The translations under genes and the position numbers were made by a program. This document shows positions 16,775 through 21,522 of a DNA stretch of 21,522 bases, one piece after another. This DNA is from Polynucleobacter necessarius (GTDB taxonomy: Bacteria > Pseudomonadota > Gammaproteobacteria > Burkholderiales > Burkholderiaceae): assembly GCF_900096755.1 (NCBI RefSeq), contig NZ_LT615227.1:1684170-1705691 (forward strand). The letters run 5' to 3'. Position 1 is the stretch's first letter. Every line of letters begins with the position of its first letter. The notes below the pieces were generated by a model that worked only from the letters and a program-made list of their open reading frames with translations, was not told the DNA's origin and ran no database searches.

Positions 16775-17956
16775 CTAAGGCCTTACTCCTGGAGATTCCA
16801 TGAGGAGGCCTTTAGCACGCCACATCAGGAACAGTTCTAGCTGAGCCATTTCTGATGAACCATAGTCAAACTGCTGCGCTCTGACGCCACTCATGCAGTT
16901 GCGCAGTCTGCGCTGAACTGATCCGAGAGTCTGCCACTCCAATCGATAGATGGGGTAGGCATTTGGATGACCCTGAGGAATAACACTTCCTCCAAGCTTA
17001 AGACCTGCCCTGTCTTCGTGACACTGAGCGCACGATAAGGTTGAGCTGCCCCATTCTTTTATTGAACCACATTGTTCGCCTTGATTCATTTGCGCAGCAT
17101 TGGCAGTATTCTTTTGCACTGTAATCTGCATGCCTTTGGACTGCATCGCAATCAGCGCCGTGAGCAATAGCAACTCTTTGCTTTCATAAGCAAGTTGAGG
17201 TGCTTTTTGGGTATTCATTCGGCAAGCGTTAATTTGCCCCTCGAGCGTCTGCAATTTCCCTTTAATCATTTTCGGAAACTGAGCCGCAACACCACGCATA
17301 GATTGCTTGACGTCACCGTGACAGCTGGCGCATGCAGTATTTTTAGGGCCCAGCTTTTCTTGCCATAGCGCTTGGCCGTCGGTTACCCAAAACATCGCTG
17401 GATTAAGGCTGGCATCGTCTTGCATTGCCTTGTTCTCAGAAGACATCAGCTCATAGCTAGATTGTTTTTGCTTAGTTTGAGCCTCAGCAGACAGGGTCAC
17501 CAAGGTTTCCGCTGAGCCACTCCAAAAACTTCCATCACTCATTTGGGCAATAGCCCAAACGGTCTGACTATCCGCCAGACGTACGCGTGTGGTGATGTTT
17601 GCTGTACCAGAACGAGGTGTTAGATAAGCGGTGAAGATATTGGGCAACGGATTTCCTTCCGCAATGACATGAATTGCTTTGACATAGTCATTGGCCGTCA
17701 TTGGGCTATCGACACTCACCTTCAATACCACCAAGTTACCATTTTCCACCAAGGGTGGAATGACTAACTTCACTCGCCCATCTTTGATTGGGGCATTTCC
17801 AGTAATTTTTTGGGTAGCATCGGATGCATCTTCTTTTTTAGCGAATGCAAATTGAGGGGTAAACCACGCGCCCGCAGTCAATAGGGATAACTTTCCTAGG
17901 CCCGCTAGGAAAATGCGCCGACTGTTGCTTATGAAATGATTGGTGTGCTTATTCAT
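16775..17956 (-). CDS. In-frame SoxY-SoxA fusion left by deletion of soxZ
   Basis: The 393-residue frame begins with a Tat signal (SRRIFLAGL) and an Ig-like SoxY domain (about 58-157: VIPPLVENG, DSPMTANDYVK, TPRSGTANITTRVRLADSQ). SoxY should end in a cysteine arm (GGCGG or ACIE type) that carries the sulfur substrate. Here the chain stops at TLVTLSA and passes straight into SoxA: SYELMSSENKAMQDD, NPAMFWVTDGQALW, two heme sites CASCH (209-213) and CAQCH (309-313), and the heme-ligand cysteine C354 in RNCMSGVRA. In the usual order soxX-soxY-soxZ-soxA, one deletion would remove the SoxY arm, all of soxZ and the SoxA signal peptide, leaving this frame. Its ATG overlaps the soxX stop (ATGA). I see no soxB downstream. 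A working thiosulfate-oxidation role is unlikely. Confidence 0.8.
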   Translation of the reverse strand: MNKHTNHFISNSRRIFLAGLGKLSLLTAGAWFTPQFAFAKKEDASDATQKITGNAPIKDGRVKLVIPPLVENGNLVVLKVSVDSPMTANDYVKAIHVIAEGNPLPNIFTAYLTPRSGTANITTRVRLADSQTVWAIAQMSDGSFWSGSAETLVTLSAEAQTKQKQSSYELMSSENKAMQDDASLNPAMFWVTDGQALWQEKLGPKNTACASCHGDVKQSMRGVAAQFPKMIKGKLQTLEGQINACRMNTQKAPQLAYESKELLLLTALIAMQSKGMQITVQKNTANAAQMNQGEQCGSIKEWGSSTLSCAQCHEDRAGLKLGGSVIPQGHPNAYPIYRLEWQTLGSVQRRLRNCMSGVRAQQFDYGSSEMAQLELFLMWRAKGLLMESPGVRP

Positions 17957-18421
17957 TTTGGATTATTCATACTTGCTAAAAAGGCAACAACATCTTCGAT
18001 CTCTTGGCCACTCAAAATAGTTTCACCCTTAAATTTGGCGGCTACTCGATACAAATGATCATCCCGGTAATAACTTGGCATGATCGTATTGGGATTAAAA
18101 CGGCTGGCGTCCATAATGCGTGCAACGCAGCTCGGGAACCGTATATCGCCCTGCACTCACACTTAACTCAGGAGCAAGATTGCCCTGAAAGCGCTCCTCC
18201 GGAAATGGCCCGCTATGACAGAGAAGGCAAAGACCAGTTTGGCGATTAGCAACAATGGCTCGCCCACGAATAGGATCACCTGGGGTGCTGGTAAGAGGCT
18301 TCAAAACTGCGCCCCCTCCATTCACTCCCGCTACTTGTACTCCACTGACGGGTTGTGCGCCCACTGAACTGAGATTGAGGATGCCCAGCAAGAATATTGC
18401 CGGGACATACCTCTTTCTCAT
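17953..18421 (-). pseudogene. soxX: SoxX c-type cytochrome, frameshifted
   Basis: SoxX is the monoheme partner of SoxA, which couples thiosulfate to the SoxY carrier in the periplasm. The N-terminus is a signal peptide (about 1-22). The heme site is C65-L-L-C68-H69, in GLCLLCHSG, after GDPIRGRAIVANRQ. ERFQGNLAPELS follows, and in the second frame MDASRFNPNTIMPSYYR supplies the methionine ligand before SGQEIEDVVAFLASM. The break is at 18124-18125. Removing one base of that pair joins the halves as PELRARIMDASRFNP and gives 155 residues. As written the methionine ligand is lost. It is coupled by a 4-base overlap to the fused soxY-soxA frame. Confidence 0.85.
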
Positions 18422-18448
18422 AAGTATAGTTTCAAAGCGCTTGTGCCG

Positions 18449-18696
18449 TTAAACCAACTTAATGCCACTGTTCTTCAGAGAAACGGTGCGCAAACGCTTG
18501 CCAGTAGCACGATAGATCGCATTGAGCACTGCAGGCGCTGCAACCCCGCAATCGTTGGTTCACCAACACCACCCCAGTCTTTACCACCACCTTGATGGGG
18601 AAATTGATGGATAAAGAACTCCAAGAGACTGGGGTACTGCTTATCTGCTGGCAGATAAACGCGTGATGAGGATACCCCCTCGGAATTAACTTTCAT
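18449..18696 (-). pseudogene. 3' remnant of a xanthine-dehydrogenase-type molybdopterin subunit gene
   Basis: Only the last ~80 codons remain of a gene normally over 2 kb. The diagnostic C-terminal motif GGVGEPTIAG is present. Adding one G to the run at 18544-18547 lets it continue VAAPAVLNAIYRATGKRLRT and end SGIKLV, as in the large molybdenum-binding subunit of xanthine/aldehyde oxidoreductases. Upstream of about 18696 there is no further coding homology, only a short spacer and the terminator of the next genes. It lies 28 bases from soxX on the same strand. No product is expected. Confidence 0.7.
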
Positions 18697-18753
18697 GTGT
18701 ATAGCTTAGGATTTCAATAAGGTAATTTTAAGTGATTTGAGTGAATCCAATAA

Positions 18754-18778
18754 AAATGGGTGGCTAGGCCACCCATTT
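18754..18778 (-). terminator. Strong Rho-independent terminator of the three-gene cluster
   Basis: A perfect 11-bp stem (AAATGGGTGGC with GCCACCCATTT) has a 3-base loop. On the minus strand it is followed by TTATTGG, giving a run of five T's together with the stem end. It lies about 30 bases after the last stop codon of the small-gene cluster. Confidence 0.85.
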
Positions 18779-18806
18779 GCTTTCCTCTTTCTTAACTAGG
18801 AAATGC

Positions 18807-19070
18807 TTATTTACTTCTCTTGGCCAACTTAGCTTCCAACTCCACTGCAAGATCGAGAGCACCCATATAACCCGATTTCAGATGATTTGGAAGATCAGGA
18901 TCCCCAACCATGGCACCTAGAGTCTCTACTAGGCTAAAGACAATTCCTTTGGCAGCACCAATCGCAATAGTCTCGCTAGCAACCGCCTTATCAATATGAT
19001 TTACGGCATCTAAGAAATAATCGTGGCCAGGCAATCCGTCTGGACCCAATGCTTCTTTAGTCATAGTCAT
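18807..19070 (-). CDS. Conserved small cytoplasmic protein of unknown function
   Basis: The 87-residue product has no signal or membrane segment. It looks largely helical, with AVASETIAIGAAKGIVFSLV and a charged C-terminus (LEAKLAKRSK). There are two close Met codons; AAAGG is spaced six bases from the second (19064), so MTKEALGPDG may be the true start, while 19070 has the site directly against it. It is the last gene of a three-gene set, 3 bases after the preceding stop, and is followed by a strong terminator. I recognise no named family. Confidence 0.7.
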   Translation of the reverse strand: MTMTKEALGPDGLPGHDYFLDAVNHIDKAVASETIAIGAAKGIVFSLVETLGAMVGDPDLPNHLKSGYMGALDLAVELEAKLAKRSK

Positions 19071-19073
19071 CCT

Positions 19074-19340
19074 TTATTCAAGACGCAAGTCGCTACTACT
19101 AATCTGCAGCTGACCATTGTGAGTTAAACCTTTAATAAACTTCTTCTCTGCAGCCGATAAGAGCATCAGCTGATGTTTAGAGAAATGCTCTAAAGCATCT
19201 CCAAAAACAGAATCGGGGTCAACATCCTCTAGCGCCTCATAACTGAAGTGGCATTGGACGTCTTTGCCATCTAGTTTGGCGATATAAATAACACCGCCAT
19301 CAGCAGCCAGACTTGCTGGCCCTACGAACTCAATTTTCAT
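19074..19340 (-). CDS. DUF1488-like small protein
   Basis: The 88-residue product follows the DUF1488 pattern: a strand segment ending IYIAKLDGKDVQCHFSYEAL, then an acidic stretch (EDVDPDSVFGDALEHF), a helix with AAEKKFIKG, and a final strand segment DLRLE. Members are small soluble proteins of unknown role in proteobacteria. Its ATG overlaps the stop of the upstream gene by four bases (ATGA), so translation is coupled. The frame is clean. Confidence 0.7.
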   Translation of the reverse strand: MKIEFVGPASLAADGGVIYIAKLDGKDVQCHFSYEALEDVDPDSVFGDALEHFSKHQLMLLSAAEKKFIKGLTHNGQLQISSSDLRLE

Positions 19341-19720
19341 AACATCTGATCCACTTTATAAAAGAACTTACGTGCGTAAGCCAAAATTTCTTTATCCGTT
19401 GGATGATCGACTGTTTCAACGCCAACAATCTTCTCTGCAACTTTAGGATCATGATGGTGTGCATGCTTAATTAACTCAAGCTTGGCAGATCCTGGGCCAA
19501 TAACCAAAATCTCTTTAGAGAGGTTAACCGCCTGAATAACTGAATGCAGGTATTTAGAATCCAATTCTAATTTGCCGCTACCAACCGCCCCACCCTTGTG
19601 GTGCAAATGCGCATGGCTAGACTTGGTTTTGATGACTTCTGCTTCGCTAGCGTCAGCACTTAAAAACATGACATGGGCTTCTTTATGGTCGATCCAAATA
19701 ACTGCGTGATTTAAAGACAT
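19337..19720 (-). CDS. Small His-rich protein of the type annotated 'translational machinery protein'
   Basis: The 127-residue product starts SLNHAVIWIDHKEAHVMFL and contains HAHLHHKGGAVGSGK, the segment EILVIGPGSAKLELIKHAHHH and the C-terminal VGVETVDHPTDKEILAYARKFF. This is a widespread proteobacterial family that resembles a domain of eRF1/Pelota-like proteins, which gave it the database label. No translation role has been shown that I know of. The many histidines (HAHLHH, HAHHHD) could bind metal. It heads a three-gene unit. A TTGAT-N4-GTCAA box sits about 77 bases upstream of the start, suggesting induction under low oxygen by an FNR-type regulator. Confidence 0.75.
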   Translation of the reverse strand: MSLNHAVIWIDHKEAHVMFLSADASEAEVIKTKSSHAHLHHKGGAVGSGKLELDSKYLHSVIQAVNLSKEILVIGPGSAKLELIKHAHHHDPKVAEKIVGVETVDHPTDKEILAYARKFFYKVDQML

Positions 19721-19790
19721 TGTTTTCTTATTATTTATAACGATGAATCTTTCACCATACTCCTTATTGGGCCCTGAAGCACGTTTAGAG

Positions 19791-19804
19791 TTGATTTAAG
19801 TCAA
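19791..19804. promoter_or_regulatory. FNR/Anr-type binding box
   Basis: TTGATTTAAGTCAA matches the FNR-family consensus TTGAT-N4-ATCAA with one difference (GTCAA, common in beta-proteobacteria). It lies between the three-gene unit (minus strand) and the glutamate-synthase-family gene (plus strand), so it could act on either. Its distance fits the minus-strand genes better. The rest of this intergenic region has a TATACT hexamer at 19861-19866 that may be the -10 of the plus-strand gene. Confidence 0.55.
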
Positions 19805-20261
19805 ATTCCTACGTAGTCATAGGGGAATGCCTTGTAAATAGTCAAAATTAGATAAATCCTTATACTCAGATCATGTTAATGAGAGTTCGCCATGGTTAAT
19901 CCACTGAATAAACTGATCCCCCTCAGATACCTTCCTTTTCTACTTTGTATTTTTGGGGCTTTATTTAGCTTTGCCACTTTAGAGCTCAATGAGAGCCCAT
20001 GGGGTAGTCGCGCTTGGCGTTACTTTTTTCTCTTTGGCGCATTAACTCTAGTGGGTATATATGACCTACTGCAAATCAGAATGTCGATCTTGCGTAACTA
20101 CCCTGTCATTGGGCACTTACGCTTCATGCTCGAATACATCCGCCCTGAAATTCGTCAATACTTTATTGAAGGCGATAACGATGAGGCGCCATTTTCTCGT
20201 GAGCAAAGAACCTTGGTGTACTCACGAGCAAAGGCAGTCTCCGATTCCATTCCTTTTGGTA

Positions 20262-20449
20262 CGACCTTAGATGTCATGGCGCCAGGATATCAATGGATTA
20301 ATCAATCACTCATGCCAACGAAGTTACCAAGCCATGACTTTCGAGTAACGATTGGCGACCTTAGATGTCATGGCGCCAGGATATCAATGGATTAATCAAT
20401 CACTCATGCCAACGAAGTTACCAAGCCATGACTTTCGAGTAACGATTGG
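20262..20449. repeat. Perfect 94-bp tandem duplication
   Basis: Positions 20262-20355 and 20356-20449 are identical. Because 94 is not a multiple of three, the duplication shifts the frame of the host gene. No terminal inverted repeats or target-site duplication suggest a mobile element. Confidence 0.95.
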
Positions 20450-20573
20450 TGGCAAAGACTGCAAGCATCCCTACTCTGCCAGCATTTTTAACATCTCTGC
20501 CATGAGCTTTGGTTCATTGAGTGCCAATGCCGTGATGGCATTAAATCTGGGCGCCTACAAAGGGGGTTTTGCT

Positions 20574-21317
20574 CACGACACCGGCGAAGGATCGATCTCG
20601 ATCTACCACCGCGTGCATGGCGGTGATTTGATTTGGGAGATTGGCTCTGGCTATTTTGGCTGCCGCAATCCCGATAGCACATTCAATGCCGATAAATATA
20701 CTGAGAACGCCATTGATCCTCAGGTGAAGATGATTGAAATCAAGCTCAGCCAAGGTGCTAAGCCTGGCCATGGCGGAATTCTGCCGGGCTCCAAGGTCAC
20801 CCCAGAAATCGCTGAGGCTCGTGGTGTCAAAGTGGGCGAAAGTTGTATTTCTCCGAACTCACACAGCGCATTCTCATCCCCTTTAGAGCTGATGCATTTT
20901 ATTCAGAAGCTACGCGATCTATCTGGCGGCAAGCCTGTGGGCTTCCACGACACCGGCGAAGGATCGATCTCGATCTACCACCGCGTGCATGGCGGTGATT
21001 TGATTTGGGAGATTGGCTCTGGCTATTTTGGCTGCCGCAATCCCGATAGCACATTCAATGCCGATAAATATACTGAGAACGCCATTGATCCTCAGGTGAA
21101 GATGATTGAAATCAAGCTCAGCCAAGGTGCTAAGCCTGGCCATGGCGGAATTCTGCCGGGCTCCAAGGTCACCCCAGAAATCGCTGAGGCTCGTGGTGTC
21201 AAAGTGGGCGAAAGTTGTATTTCTCCGAACTCACACAGCGCATTCTCATCCCCTTTAGAGCTGATGCATTTTATTCAGAAGCTACGCGATCTATCTGGCG
21301 GCAAGCCTGTGGGCTTC
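20574..21317. repeat. Perfect 372-bp tandem duplication
   Basis: Positions 20574-20945 and 20946-21317 appear identical. The unit is 124 codons and keeps the frame, but it repeats the middle of a barrel domain from HDTGEGS to GGKPVGF, so the protein would not fold normally. The two copies also create a pair of identical minus-strand open frames, which are not genes. Confidence 0.95.
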
Positions 21318-21522
21318 AAACTTTGTATTGGCCACCCCTGGGAATGGTTTGGCATTGTTAAGGCGATGCTAGAGACCAATATCACACCAGACTTTATTGT
21401 GGTCGATGGCTCCGAAGGTGGTACCGGTGCCTCCCCAGTTGAATTTACCAACCACGTAGGTACGCCACTCCAAGAAGGCCTGCGCTTAGTGCACAACACC
21501 CTTGTTGGCACAAACTTACGAG

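Larger units (their letters stand above)
19892..21522 (+). pseudogene. FMN-binding glutamate synthase family protein, disrupted by tandem duplications, runs off the window
   Basis: The N-terminus has two membrane helices (about 12-30 and 44-62), then the beginning of the FMN-binding TIM-barrel domain related to the large subunit of glutamate synthase. Later segments include FNISAMSFGSLSANAV, ALNLGAYKGG, HDTGEGSIS, GSKVTPEIAEARG, KLCIGHPWEW and DGSEGGTGASPVEF. A perfect 94-bp tandem duplication (20262-20449) throws the first frame to a stop at 20395. A perfect 372-bp tandem duplication (20574-21317) repeats 124 codons in frame. Removing one copy of each restores one continuous reading frame to the window edge. 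The family's reaction is not established in most species. The start is ATG 19892. Confidence 0.85.

Noticed and set aside
20541..21143. Two near-identical minus-strand open frames (MARLSTLAEL...) that look like a repeated gene
   Set aside because: They are the antisense of the 372-bp tandem duplication in the glutamate-synthase-like gene, so they repeat only because the DNA does.
20262..21317. Mobile element or integron-like insertion
   Set aside because: Both repeats are exact copies of the host gene's own sequence. There is no transposase, terminal inverted repeat or target-site duplication.
1..21522. CRISPR array, prophage, toxin-antitoxin or defence system
   Set aside because: I found no regularly spaced repeats and no cas, phage structural, toxin or nuclease signatures. 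Every sizeable reading frame maps to a metabolic, envelope or small unknown protein.

Overview
The window looks like a chromosome segment of a Polynucleobacter-type betaproteobacterium (Burkholderiaceae). This rests on recognising the proteins and the gene order (divergent acs and class I fumarase, murI-tonB-exbB-exbD, purU beside sox genes), the moderate GC content and the TTGAT-N4-GTCAA box. No database search was possible. What stands out is that intact housekeeping genes sit between accessory genes that are almost all broken. That pattern fits a lineage undergoing genome reduction, such as the obligate ciliate endosymbionts known in Polynucleobacter necessarius. Sequencing or assembly error is the main rival explanation.

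Layout. Positions 1-906 hold a minus-strand terminator, a truncated and frameshifted modA (molybdate-binding protein) remnant, and a palindrome that may be its ModE operator. Positions 1072-1532 hold a small lipoprotein gene and a duplicated 5' fragment of a DUF2946 gene. Positions 1630-5262 are a minus-strand metal-uptake cluster: DUF2946 protein, TonB-dependent receptor, PepSY membrane protein and membrane-anchored [2Fe-2S] ferredoxin. Only the DUF2946 gene is undamaged there. Positions 5375-7584 carry a UUCG-type terminator, tRNA-Ser(GGA) and acs. Positions 7772-11928 are a plus-strand run of class I fumarase, murI, tonB, exbB (frameshifted) and exbD (amber stop). Positions 11955-12582 hold an unknown exported protein and tRNA-Leu(UAA). 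Positions 12716-14995 hold a penicillin-acylase-family gene with an internal deletion and a frameshift. Positions 15071-16769 hold a small exported protein, a small lipoprotein and purU. Positions 16775-18696 hold decayed sox genes, including an in-frame soxY-soxA fusion with soxZ missing, and the 3' end of a molybdopterin oxidoreductase gene. Positions 18754-19804 hold a terminator, three small co-transcribed genes and an FNR-type box. From 19892 to the right edge is an FMN-binding glutamate synthase family gene carrying two perfect tandem duplications (94 and 372 bp).

Working together. The intact genes cover acetate activation, a TCA step, cell-wall D-glutamate supply, formate/one-carbon balance and two tRNAs. 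The damaged genes cover TonB-energised iron or metal uptake, thiosulfate oxidation, molybdenum use and an Ntn acylase. In several genes, undoing the proposed lesions restores a full-length reading frame. In the TonB receptor, three corrections together give exactly 690 codons. I found no CRISPR array, insertion sequence, prophage or rRNA. The nearest thing to an under-described system is the ferredoxin-PepSY-receptor-DUF2946 cluster, which is degraded here and would have to be studied in relatives where it is intact.
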